In this document: piece after piece, positions 46,897-58,300 of the stretch
Numbering within the stretch: position 1 is the stretch's first letter
How the letters are laid out: each line of letters opens with the position of its first letter
Source: Elephas maximus indicus
Taxonomy: Eukaryota; Chordata; Mammalia; Proboscidea; Elephantidae
DNA: 64,000 nt
Assembly: GCF_024166365.1 (NCBI RefSeq)
Contig: NC_064834.1
Span: 51,998,001 to 52,062,000 of the forward strand
Direction of reading: 5' to 3'
Made by a program: the position numbers and the translations under genes
The notes under the pieces: generated by a model
What the model was told of the DNA's origin: nothing
Database searches by the model: none
Seen by the model: the letters and a program-made list of their open reading frames with translations, nothing else

Positions 46897-47245
46897 AAGG
46901 TTTTCACTGGTTAATGCTTTTCAGAAGTAGACTGCCGGGTCCTTCTTAGAAGAAGTACAACCAGAATGCTCCTTAGAAGCAAGGATGGCGAGACTGTATC
47001 TCACATACTTTGGACATGTGTCAGGAGGGATAAATCTCTGGAGAAGGACATCATGCTTGGCAGAGTACAGGGGCAGTGGAAAAGAAGAAGACCCTCAACG
47101 AGGTAGATTGACACAGTGGCTGCAACAATGAGCTCAAGCATAATAATGATTCTAAGGATGGCTCAGGACCGGGCAGTGTTTCGTTCCGTTGTGCATAGGG
47201 TCGTTACGAGTTGGAACCGACTCGATGGCACCTAACAACAACAAC
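46897..47245 (+). mobile_element. RTE tail with an inverted 5' piece
   Basis: 46897-46953 is RTE leader sequence in reverse (aaggttttcactggttaatg, ttcagaagtagactgcc). It runs straight into forward RTE 3' sequence from about 46954 to the tail ggcacctaacaacaacaac. Confidence 0.75.
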
Positions 47246-47249
47246 AACC

Positions 47250-47568
47250 AGAAGAATGAACAAATCTGTCTTAGAAGAAGTACAGCCAGAATGCTCCTTA
47301 GCCATGAGGATGGTGAAATTTCGTCTCACATACTTGGACATGTTATCAGGAGGGATCGGTCCCCGGAGAAGGACATCATGCTTGGTAAAGCAGAGGATCA
47401 CAGAAAGAGAGGAAGACTCTCAGTGAGATAGATTGACTGACACAGTTGTTGCAACAACGGGCTCAAACATAACAACAATCACAAGGATGGCGCAGAACTG
47501 GGCAGTGTTTCGTTCTCTTGTACATAGGGTCGATATGAATTGTAACCGATTCGGTGGCACCTAACAAT
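47250..47568 (+). mobile_element. Second RTE tail in tandem
   Basis: It starts agaatgaacaaatctgtctt and repeats the same 3' region as the previous element, ending ggtggcacctaacaa. The two tails are clearly diverged from each other. Confidence 0.85.
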
Positions 47569-47769
47569 AGGGAACCCTGGTGGTGCAATGGTTAAGCACT
47601 CAGCTGGTAACTGAAAGGTTGGCAGTTCAAATTCACCTAGCTTCTCCAAGGGAGAAAAGTCTGTCAATCTGCTCCTGTAAAGATTATAGCCTAGGAAACG
47701 CTATGGGGCATTTCTGTCCGATACAGTCGCTATGAGTTGGAATCGACTCAATGGCACACAACGGCAACA
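47569..47769 (+). mobile_element. AfroSINE with RTE-like tail
   Basis: Head ggaaccctggtggtgcaatg, tail aatggcacacaacggcaaca. It sits directly after the RTE tail. Confidence 0.92.
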
Positions 47770-48190
47770 CATACTACAGTAGCCTAAAGCATAAACAACC
47801 CAAATTTCCATGAACAGATAAGCAAAATGTGGTATATCTGTACAATGAAATATTATTCTGCCATAAAAAAGAATGAAGTATTGATACATGCTACAAAATG
47901 AACCTTGAAAACATTGTGCTAAGCAAAAGAAGCCAGACACAAAAGACCAAATAGTGTAGAAATGTCCAGAATAGGCAAATTCATAGAGACGGGAAGCTGA
48001 TTAGTTGTTGCCAGGGGTTAGGGGAGTAAGCAGTGGTCACAGGTTTTGGAGGAAAGTGATGAAAATCTTCTAAAAATAGATTTTGATAATGGTTGTACAA
48101 CTCTGGGACTATACTAAAGATCACTGAACCATACACTTTAAGAGAGTGAATTTTATGGTATGTGAATTATATCTCAATAAAAAAAAATTA
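47770..48190 (+). mobile_element. L1 remnant, second part with 3' end
   Basis: Text ctacagtagcctaaagcata, aaatattattctgccataaa, and the end gtgaattatatctcaataaa with A residues. It continues the L1 begun at 45777. Confidence 0.8.
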
Positions 48191-49677
48191 TGAGTTAAAA
48201 TGCCCCCCATTTTAATGTTGTTGCCATTAATTATGGCTGAGATTCAACCTCAAATATAACCAAAGGAAGTACACCATATGCTCTTAATTATACAGTGACA
48301 TGATCTCTGTTCTCAAACTACAAGGGGCCAAAGACACTAGCCACACGAGAAATGGTAGCTGCTATAAGCTGGAGAGTCTAGGATGACATTCTTGCTATAC
48401 CAAATTGCTTGGGAAAATCTAGATACCATGTTCTACATTAGTTAAAGGGGCTTAGGTCACTGTATAAACATAGCTCTTCCTTCCTTTTGATGGTGAAATC
48501 CCAGTTCAGAGTCCATGAGACTTGGGGATGCAATGGTAATAATACCAACTACGGCATTTACTGTAGCCAGGCACTGTTCTGAGTGCTGTCCTGTGCATTA
48601 TCCTACTGCATGGGAAGTAGGTGCTTTCCCAATTTTACTGATGAGGTTAACAGTTCTGACAGAAGGTAAACTGCGAGAGAATAATAGTGCTGTGATCCAA
48701 TTCCCAAACCAATCTTAAGTACTTGTGGGTGCGGAGCACATGACAAGCTAGATAAGCCCAGTCCATAAGTCTCTCATATATTCAAGTAAACGCCCGGTGA
48801 TTTTCAGGTATCATCAGAGGCAACGCCTGCTTGTGCAGTTCTTCTCTCTAGGGGACAATGGCAAGGAGCTTGACCTATGCAAAGTCAAAACTGCAACTGT
48901 GCCTTCTGGCCTGGAAGGATCAGATTCACCCACCTTACCTTCAACTCATCTTAACCTTTAACCACACCTGAATTTTAAGCTCTCCTTCCAAACCATAGAA
49001 ACATACCTGGTATTTCCTCTAATACTTTTCCAAACTACTCACCCTCCTGTAAAGTTCTGAGCTGCATAACATACTCCTCTTTTAGAAATGGCTTCCAGCA
49101 CCTAAACATTGTTTGAAGGAATGATTGAAAGATCACATGTCTCCTTTCAAATTCTGTCTCCCTCCAAGCTGTGTGAAATGTCACAGGGAGTGGGAGTTGT
49201 GGTCTGTGACCTGTAGTTACCTTTCGGTGTTGCAGGCAAAGCGCTGACTTGTATGTACGCTGACTTTGGGGCACATGCCACAGGCCCTAATTGCAGGCTC
49301 CAAGGAGCTGAAAGTCTTTTCTATACCGGGGTGGGGGTGGGGAAGTTGCTGGAGGCAGAGGCCTTTCCGTTTTCAGGACCCAGGTCTGCCCCTCCCCCCA
49401 CACAGTGCCGCCCAGCCAGCTACACCCAGGCCACAGAGGGCTCACAAAGACGCAGTGTGTGCTGTGCTGACTCACGGTGGTTCTGGGCCCAGGCGAGTCG
49501 CTGACTCTGAGGGCCCAGAGGGGCCCCATCTGCTTGGCCATTTCCCATAGGAAGCAGAGAGTAGCCAGGGCCATGCCGACCTTTAAAAACTTATGAGTGA
49601 CCTCACCAACGAGGGGAAAGTAAAAGCAAAAGGCAGAGGAGGACCCAGGATTGATTGATCCTGACTATATTCCTCTT
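48191..49677. other. Mostly unique DNA, no gene recognised
   Basis: It contains a reversed MIR (about 48545-48680). From 49,150 to 49,570 the sequence is more GC-rich and holds TGCTGACTCA at 49465-49474, a Maf/AP-1-type half-palindrome. The reading frames there overlap one another and resemble nothing known. Confidence 0.5.
48545..48680 (-). repeat. MIR SINE
   Basis: Reversed MIR: gccaggcactgttctgagtg, cattatcctactgcatggga, attttactgatgaggttaac. Confidence 0.7.
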
Positions 49678-49888
49678 GGAGCCCTCTTGGCGCAGTGGTT
49701 AAAGTGCTTGACTGTAACCAAAGGATAGGCTAGTTCCCACCCGCTAGCTGCTACCCTGAGAAAGATGCGGCCGTCTGCTTCCATGAAGATTTACAGCCTT
49801 GGAAACCCTATGGAGCAGTTCTACTTGCTTGTGTAGGGTTGCTATGGGTCAGAATCAACTCCACAGCAATGGGTTTGGGTTTGGTTCG
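49678..49888 (+). mobile_element. AfroSINE (long form)
   Basis: Head ggagccctcttggcgcagtg, middle aagatgcggccgtctgcttc, tail gcaatgggtttgggtttggt. Confidence 0.93.
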
Positions 49889-49954
49889 TTTTGGATATGC
49901 CTCTTCCTTTCTTAGAGATTTCTGAATCGCAGCAAGGAGTCAACCTTTATTCTT

Positions 49955-50645
49955 TTTTTGTTTCAGATATGCATATTTTTTAATTGAGGTAAAGTTCATG
50001 TAACATAAAATTAACCATTTTAAAGGCAATCATTCAGTGGCATTTAGTCCATCTACAATGTTGTGCATATTTTTTTTTTGGAGTGGTTTTACAATGTTGT
50101 GCAGCCACTATTTCTATCTAGTCCCAACCGCCCCAAAATTAAACCCCATACCCATTAAGCCCTTACTCCCCTCTTCTCCAGCCCTGGCTACCACTAATCT
50201 GCTTGTTGTCTTTATGGATTTACCTCTTCTGGATATTTCATATAAATGGAATCATATAGCATGTGACCTTTTGTATCTGTCTTCTTTTACTTAGCATAAT
50301 GTTTTCAGGGTTCATCCATGTTGTAGCCTGTATTTGTACTTAATTTTATTGCTGAACAATATTCCATTATACGGATGAACCATAATTTATTTATCCATCC
50401 AACCAGATGGACATTTGGGTTGTTTCCACCTTTTGTCTATTGTGAATAGTGCTGCTACGAACATTCCTCTTACAAGTATTTGAGTATCTGTTTTCAATAC
50501 TTTTGGATATATACCTAGGACTGGAATTGCTGGGTCATATGGTAATTGTTTAACTTTCCAGGAACCACCGATCCGTTCCTCAGCAGCTGCACCACTTTGC
50601 CTTCCACCAGCAGTGCACAAGGGCCACCCATGATTCTTAACATGT
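49955..50645 (-). mobile_element. L1 3' remnant
   Basis: Reversed L1: taattgaggtaaagttcatg, agtgctgctacgaacattcc, gggtcatatggtaattgttt. Confidence 0.8.
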
Positions 50646-50649
50646 ACCA

Positions 50650-51993
50650 TTTGTTCCTTTTTCTCTCCCCCTTCCTACTTTCTACTTGGAAAAGAAAACC
50701 GGCCTCCAGACTTCTTTCCCCTGGAGCACAGGGTGGGAGAAGTTGCACTTTTAGATTATTATCGGGCCAGAACCGAGCCGTAGAAACCCTTCTGGTCTTT
50801 TCCACAAATAGAATACTGTGACAGGAACAGGTGAGGGGCTGCCAGAACCCTATGGCCACGAAGGCACACCCACCACAGCCATTAATGTCACCCCTTTATC
50901 ATCTACCCGCGCGGCGACCTCCTGCACCTTCTTCCTCACACGGAACATTCCGGTAAACCCTCTTAAACAGTCAAAGCTGAAGGCGGAAAGGAAGCAGCTC
51001 GTGTGAGGGGGCTCTCAGCCCTCGCTCAGATCTGCCGGCGCGTGTTTAACGTTTCGGCTCAAGATCAAGATCTCAGAAGACAACCCTCGCCTCGTCCTGC
51101 ACAGCCCCTCCCCCCGGCTAAAGTGCCTGCCTGTCTGGGCCTGGCCGGGAGCAGACGTGAATAGAGAGGAAGGGCCTCCCTCTCCACCCTCTTCCACCGG
51201 GGTTACTGTCGGTCATAGCCCAGGGGCCCTCAAGAGCTTATTTACATTTACAACAGCCCAACAGCGCCTGACCCAGCCAGAGCCAATCAGCAGCCCCCGA
51301 GCTTGTCTGATTCTGCCTGCTCCAATCAGGAGGTGCGATCGTTATAGCCTTGTTCTCTTGTGAATCTCGGGTCTGCCTGGGGGCGGGGAGGGAAGCCGGC
51401 CTCAGAATTCTGCTTTCCTAGACCTCAGTCTGCCTTTCTCTGGAATGGGGAAGGTACAGCAATACTATTCAGAATTGCGCCGTAGGGCTCTGAGAATTTT
51501 AACACGGCGAGCACGGAGAGCACGTTCCTTCCATCAGAGTTGCAATTGCTTTTCTACAGTTGTTTTTCTGCTGTGAAGAAATGTAAAGAGACAGTTTAGC
51601 CTGCGTTACGCCAGCCCCTCCTTGCCAGCCCCTCCCTAACTCAGGATTACAAACACGTGTTGTTAAGCACGTTGCCTTTGAGGTGGTGTGAGACCTTGCT
51701 AACCAGGACCGGCCAGTAGGATGAGCTAATCATTACTTTTGTCGGCACTAGTGCAAACACCTCCCCTGTAACAGATGGACAGAGGACAGAGTCAGCAAAA
51801 CAAGACTAAAGCCTGGATAGTCACAGGGGAGAGCATGAGTACAAGCGGCACAGAAACAGGAAAGTGTTCCAGGAATATTCATGGCCAATGTATATTTTTT
51901 TTAATGTAATGAGCATGAAGGTGATGTGTAGTGGGAAGAAAAAGGAAAGGGATTTTAAATGCAGGGTAGAAAGCTTAGACTCGCTGCTGTAAG
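50650..51993. promoter_or_regulatory. GC-richer unique block with paired CCAAT boxes
   Basis: It contrasts with the AT-rich repeats on both sides and has local CpG clusters (for example ctacccgcgcggcgacct near 50,905 and around 51,040). Two strong NF-Y motifs, agccaatcag and tccaatcagg, have CCAAT at 51283-51287 and 51322-51326. It may be an enhancer or the promoter of an unannotated RNA; no coding exon was seen. Confidence 0.35.
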
Positions 51994-52291
51994 TACAGGT
52001 AGTCCCCAGTTTAGAACATATTCTAGGTAGGGCAAACTGCACTTAGCAGTTTTTTGTTGTTGTTTTTTGGTACATCTCATACTTAGTAATATGTACTACA
52101 TAAAAAAAAAGTTAAAATACATCTGTAAGTTCATATGTAATGTTTCCAACCCTAAGGACAAATAAAGGTCAGATTTATAAAGATACTGATAACAAAAGGC
52201 AATAATGAAAAAAAAGAGAGCTATTCCACTTAGAACAGACTTATGATGGAGTCGCTGGAACGGAACCCCATTTTAAGTCAGGAACTGTCTA
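51994..52291 (+). mobile_element. Short TIR DNA transposon (copy 1)
   Basis: It begins tacaggtagtccccagttta and ends ttttaagtcaggaactgtcta; the ends are imperfect inverted repeats with TA at each end. It has no coding capacity. A second copy in the opposite orientation is at 55374-55677. Confidence 0.75.
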
Positions 52292-52409
52292 ATATGGAGC
52301 CATCAGATATTTTCAAGCAAGAGAGGAAAATGATCTCTGGGTTTCAGAAAGCTAATTGTTGGCAGCATAAAGACTTCATCGGGGTCCAGAAGATAAGCTA
52401 GGTAACTGG

Positions 52410-54090
52410 GATCTTCTTAAAAATTAAACACACTCATCAAAAGACTTCACCAAAAGAGTAAAAAGAGAACCTACAGACTGGGAAAAAAAGTTTGGCTGTT
52501 ACAAATCAGACAAGTCTAATCTCTAAAATCTACGAAAAAATCCAACACCTCTGCAACAAAAAGACAACCCAATTAAAAAATGAGCAAAGGAAATGAACAG
52601 ACACGTCACCAAAGAAGACATTCAAGCAGCTAACAGACACATGAGGAAAGAGAAATGCAAATCAAAACCACAATGAAATACCATGTCACCCAGCATTACT
52701 GGCAGGAATCAAAAAAACAGGAAACAACAAATATTGGAGAGGCAGGCATCAGGGAGATCAGAACTCTTAGGCACTGCAAATGCATAATGATACAACCATT
52801 TTGGAAAATGATGTGCACTTCCTTGGAAAGCTAGAAATAGAAATACCACATGATCCAGCAACCTCTCTCCTAGGAATATATCCTACAGAAATAAGAGTTA
52901 TCACACAACTAGACATATGCACACCCATGTTCATTGCAGCATTGTTCACGATAGCAAAAAGATGAAAACAACCTAGATGCCCATCAACAGATGAATGGAT
53001 AAACAAACTGTGGTACATACACACGATGGGATATTACGTAACAATAAAGAACAATGATGAACCTGTGAAGCACCTCATAACATGGATGAATCTGGAGGGC
53101 ATTATGCTGAGTGAAATAAGTCAATAATAAAAGGACAAATATGAGACCACTACTGTAAAAACTCACGAAAAGGTTTACACACAAAAAGAAACAATCTTTG
53201 ATGATTATGAGGGAGGGGAGGGGTGGAGATGGAAAAACACTAAATAGACAATAGATAAGTGCTAACTTTGGTGAAGGGTAAGACAGTACACCATACTGAG
53301 GAGGCCAGTACAACTGGTACAAGGCAAGGTCATGGAAGCTTCATAGACACATCCAAACTCCCTGAGGGGCAGAATTGCTGCACTGAGGGCTATGGGGACC
53401 ATGGTCTTGGGGGACATCTAGCTCAACTGGTACAACATAGTTTTTCAAGAAAATGCTCTATATTCTACTTTGGTGAGTAATGTCTGGGGTCTTAAAAGCC
53501 TGTGAGAGGCCATCTAGATTATTCCACTGGTCTCACCCCTTCAGGAGCAAGGAAGAATGAAGAAAACTAAAGATACAAGAGAAAGACTAGTCCAAAGGAC
53601 TAATGGACCACACCTACCGCAGCCTCTACCAGCCTGAGTCCAGTACAACTAGATGGTACACAGCTACCACCACAGACTGCTCTGACAGGGATCACAATAG
53701 AGGGCCCTGGACGGAGCTGGAGAAAAATGTAGAACAAAATTCTAACTCACAAGAAAGACCAGACTTGCTGGCCTAAAAGAGACTGGAGAAAACCTGAGTG
53801 TATGGCTCCCGGACACCCTTTTAGCTCAGTAGTGAAGTCACTCGTGAGGTTGACCCTTCAGCCAAAGATTAGACAGGCCCATAAAACAAAATGAGACTAA
53901 AGGGGCACACCAGCATAGGGGCAAGTTCAAGAGGACATGAGGGGACAGGAAAACTTAAAATAGGGAACTCAAGGTTGAGAAGGGAGAGTATGTCGTGGGG
54001 TTGTTAACCAACGTCACAAAACAATATGTATACTGTTTAATGAGAAACTAGTTCTGTAAACCTTCATCTAAAGTACAATAAAAATGCCTT
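52410..54090 (+). mobile_element. L1 3' half
   Basis: From late ORF2-like text (acttcaccaaaagagtaaaa, cctaggaatatatcctacag, atggataaacaaactgtggt) through a 3' UTR shared with 44.6-45.4 kb, to cttcatctaaagtacaataa. Coding frames are broken. Confidence 0.85.
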
Positions 54091-55373
54091 GCTTACTGGA
54101 TAATCCAGGAATTGTAAATTTGAAAAGAATGATTCTGTAGGAAGGGGCTGTGGGGTTGGGAGAGAGACAGATGCCAGCCATACCTAAAAGCAGAATCTTT
54201 AATGTAGTGAAAAAATGTGAAATTGTTCACTACAGGTGATCTGGTAAGCAAGGTCTATTGGCTAATCTGCCCCTGCAGGTGAGAGGTCACGGGGCCTAAA
54301 AAAGCTGGGATAGTAATGGTGGAAATGGAAAGGAAGGGCATTTTGGAATAAAATCAATAGCACTTAATTGATTGGATATGTGAGATGAGGGAGGAGAGGA
54401 GTCTAAGATGACTTCAGGTTTCTAGCTCAAGTGACTGGAAGGGTGGTAACATCAGTAGCTGAAATAAATAGTAAAAAAAGAGAAGCAGATTTTGGAAAGG
54501 GGAGAGGAATTCAATTTTTGACATATGGCATTTGAGATCCAAGAACATCCATGTGGAAATAATATCCAGGAGATAATTGGGAATAAGGATCTGGTGTTCA
54601 GAAGAGAAGTGGCGATGAGAGCCAAAGAGTTTATAGTGATCATTTAGGAAGAGATTATAGAATAAGGAAAGATTCAATGACAGGATCTTGGGAAGTACCA
54701 ACATTTAACATGTAGAAAGAGGACACAGAATTAGCAAAACAGACTAAAAAGTATCAGAAAAATATAGAAAAAGAAAACAGAATAGGGTAGTATAATAGAC
54801 ATGAAAAAAATAACTTCAGAAAGAGGGATCAGGACATTATAAAAAATAGGTATCTGACAATAGGACATCGGTTAAATACATTATGAAACATCCACTTCAT
54901 GAAATGCTAAATTATGTTATAAAATTATATTCACTACCATTGAAAATACAACTTGTTACGAGAAACACTCAAGCTAGAAAATAATATGTAGGAAATTATC
55001 CCATTTTAATTACATATGTGATTACGAAGGGGCACGAGGGAACTTTTTAGGGTGAGGGAATTATCCTACATGTTGATTGTGATGGTGGTTACACAGCTGT
55101 CTGAAAGTACCCAAAAGTCTCATACCATAATGCCTTAATAAAAAAAAAGGGGGGGGGTACTGTTGGTGGTACCTACTTCACAGGGTTGTGCTGGGGATGA
55201 AATGACACAAGACAGCACAGTGCCTGAAACACAAGAAGGAAAGGATGGAGCAGCCAGGACCACTCCATGGCAGAGGTGAGACTGGGAGCAAAGCTTGAAG
55301 AATGAGTAAAGACAACACCGGGACTTCTAAAACAAAACTGGGTTCAGACAAAAAAGAACATTAAAAAAATGAA
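54091..55373. other. No gene recognised
   Basis: Unique or very old sequence up to about 54,830, then an L1-like plus-strand remnant (54840-55142; aggacatcggttaaatacat). I see nothing else. Confidence 0.5.
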
Positions 55374-55677
55374 TACAGGTAGTTCCTGATTTATGATGAG
55401 TTCCATTCCAACAACTCCATCATAAATCGGTTCTGACTTAAGTCGAATATCTCATTTTTTTTTAAGTTATCATTTTTATTGCATTTTATTGTCAGCATCT
55501 TTATAAATCCCATTTTTATATGTCTTTGGGGGTTGGAAACATTACATATAAACTTAGATATATTTTAACATTGTATGTAGTACATATTACCAATGATAAG
55601 ATGTACCAAAACGAACAAAAAAACCAAATGGTCCATTGTTGTAACTTGAATACATTGTAAATCGAAGATTACCTATA
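55374..55677 (-). mobile_element. Short TIR DNA transposon (copy 2, inverted relative to copy 1)
   Basis: It begins tacaggtagttcctgattta and ends aatcgaagattacctata, flanked by TA. Internal blocks (gtcagcatctttataaatcc; gggttggaaacattacat) are the reverse of copy 1. Confidence 0.75.
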
Positions 55678-55847
55678 CTTTTAGGCTGCAGAGGGAAGGT
55701 TTATGAGGGAACATGGTAGTCGATTTAAAATACACTACAGAAGTGTAAAGAGACCTATTCTTTATTGCTCCAGAGTGTTCAGTAAAGGAGTGAACCCAAG
55801 TGGGATGGAGAGTATGACTGCAGAGGGGGAGGGAAAAGGGCAGATAA

Positions 55848-55899
55848 AAGGTTGAATTGACTCAACAGTACCACAGTGGGTTTGGTAGTTTGGTTTTTA
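55848..55899 (+). mobile_element. AfroSINE tail fragment
   Basis: Only ttgaattgactcaacagtac and cacagtgggtttggtagttt remain. Confidence 0.6.
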
Positions 55900-56201
55900 G
55901 GGAAATGTCTTGGGAGGAATGAGTCACTTTTCCCCAGAACCTGTCAGTGATGCTGTGAAGAGGTTTTTGCATGATATGAGGCAATGGACTGGATTATGTC
56001 ATAGGTCCCGCCTAGTTTTATTTATTTATTTTTTTTTAATTTCAAGTACATCAAACCCTTACCTTTAACTGAAAGTAAGTTTATTTTCAACCTAGGAAAT
56101 GGATGCCAACCTTGTCTCTTTTGATTGTCCACTCTTCACTGTTTTAAGCAGATCTATTTAAACTATCTTTGTGACCTGACATGGGCTTAAAAGCACCATT
56201 T

Positions 56202-56924
56202 ATTGTTGTTAGGTGCACTCAGCGGATTTCGACGCATAGGGACTCCGTGTGGACAGAGCAGAATTGCCCCGTAGGGTTTCCCAGGCTGTGAGTCGCTATC
56301 AACTCAACAGCAAAGGATCTGGATTTAGTTTAGGTGGCCAGGTCTTTCTTCCATGGAGCCGCTCAGTGGGTTCAAACTGTGACCCCGATACTCTTCAGCA
56401 TGTTTTCTCCTTTTCAAAATGGGCGACTGAAAGCTTGATATAACTAATGCCATGATGAACCTTTAAGTTTTTCTCCTTCCTCTGCCTGCCTTCTCCTTCA
56501 TATACCTGTTAATGACTTTGTTTTAATCTGATGCAAATAACTTAGTTTTGTTCTGTTGACCACCTGTGACTTACAAACCCCCACAGCAAAATCGGAGCCC
56601 AAGTGTCTGATACTATCTTGCCACTGTCGTGTAATGAATAACTCCTCCAGGCCAGGCCATCTGCAGATTACAAAGACACTTCTAACGCCTGTAAGATTCT
56701 ATATAAGCTCTAATGTAAAATTGGTCTTTGGGACTCCATAGACAGCCATGTTGCTACTGGGTCGCTGGTGATGCATACATCTCCTTAGTAAACTTTCTCA
56801 CTCTTCCTGTCTTGGAGTACGTTTCACTGGTTCGACTGCTCCAGGGCACGGACCCTAATAAGGTAACAAAACCACCAACTTTTCAGTTAGCAGCCAAGTG
56901 CTTAACTGTTGAGTCACCACTAAC
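56202..56924 (-). mobile_element. AfroSINE-type copy split by a solitary LTR
   Basis: The reversed tail and middle (tattgttgttaggtgcactc ... gctcagtgggttcaaac) end at 56377. The head region resumes at 56869 (accaccaacttttcagttag ... aactgttgagtcacca). An internal forward tail piece at about 56289-56338 suggests an earlier rearrangement. Confidence 0.8.
56378..56868 (+). mobile_element. Solitary endogenous retrovirus LTR inside a SINE
   Basis: 491 bases beginning TGTGACC and ending GGTAACA, flanked by aaac at 56374-56377 and 56869-56872. A TATA-like tatataag lies at 56700-56707. A 4-base duplication fits class I (gamma-like) elements. No internal viral genes are present. Confidence 0.75.
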
Positions 56925-57392
56925 TGTGATCAGACTAGGCCCCTGTGTAGAAATATAATTATTTGATTGTAATAAGAACTCTCATTATACTTCATATCTG
57001 GCATTCTATAGCATTAATCGAGAATCACTTAGACTAGAAGTCAATTAAGATCTAGGATCAAATCTTGGTTCTAAAATTTACTAGGTGCATGACTTTGGGA
57101 AACGTGTTTGACACAGAGGTTTTCAAAATATGGTCCATGGTTCCTGGAGGGTCCCTGAGAATCTTTCAGGGGATCTGTGAGGTCAAAATGATCATCATAA
57201 TAAATTAAGCCTTTGCCTTTTTCCACCATGTTGACATTTGTACTGACGTTTCCTAAGCAATGGTGGTTAAGTCGTTTCATCTTGGCAGGAATCACGGCCC
57301 GAGCCCCAAACTGTACTGGTGGTCATTGTCTTCTTCACTGCCATGCACTCAGACAAAAATCCAGTTTTACTAAAGAATGTTCTTGATAAAGG

Positions 57393-57597
57393 GAGCCCTG
57401 GTGGCACCATGGTTACATACTCGGCTCGTAACCTAAAGGTTGGTGGTTTGAACTCACCCAATGGCTCTGCAGGAGAAAAACTTGGCAATCTCCTCCTGTA
57501 AAGATTATATCCTAGAAAACCTTATGGGGCAGTTCTACTCTGCACACATGGGGTCGCTATGAGTCAGAATTGATTCGATGGCACCCAACAACAACAT
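57393..57597 (+). mobile_element. AfroSINE with RTE-like tail and target duplication
   Basis: Head gagccctggtggcaccatgg, tail gatggcacccaacaacaac. ttcttgataaagg is at 57380-57392 and again at 57598-57610. Confidence 0.95.
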
Positions 57598-58081
57598 TTC
57601 TTGATAAAGGAGTAAGATTATTAATTTTATTAAATCTTGACCCATGGGAACATGTCTTTTTAAAATTCTGTGTGAAGTAGGAAGTACACATAAAGCTTCC
57701 CAACAACGCACTGTGGTTGTCTTGAAGAAAAGCATTTGCGTGGCCATTTGAGTTAGTTGTAAAAAAGCTAACTATAATATAAGATCATTTTTACTCAAAA
57801 GAATGATGGACAAACTGTGGTTATTCGGACAAGCATTTTTCACTTAGAATAATGTTTTCAAGGTTCATCCATTTTGTAGCATATCTCAGTACTTCATTTT
57901 TCCCTCTCTTTTTTAGACTTTATTTTCTACAGCAGTTTTAGGTTCATAGAACAATTGTGCAGAAAGTACAGATATTTGCATGTGGGTTTTTATGTGGACT
58001 TATGTTTCCATCTTATTTGGGTAAATACCTAGGAGCACAGTTGCCAGATCAAATAGTAAACCTCTGGCTGCATTCCTTTTT

Positions 58082-58233
58082 AAACGTTGCCATCGGGTCG
58101 ATTCCAACCCATAGGTAACCTAAAGGACAGAGTAGAACTGCCCTGTAGTGTTTCCAAGGAGTCACTGGTGGATTTGAACTGTTGACCTTTGGGTTGGCAG
58201 CTGTAGTTCTTAACCACTATGCCGCTAGGGTTT
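58082..58233 (-). mobile_element. AfroSINE inside L1
   Basis: Reversed short form: gttgccatcgggtcgattcc to actatgccgctagggtttc. Confidence 0.92.
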
Positions 58234-58300
58234 CTAAGATCTTCTAAATATTCCATTATATGGATATACCAAATTATATTTATACATTCATCAGTTGATG

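Noticed and set aside
46954-47568. Repeated blocks near 47 kb as a possible CRISPR-like array or satellite
   Set aside because: They are two diverged copies of the RTE 3' end next to a SINE, not regularly spaced repeats.
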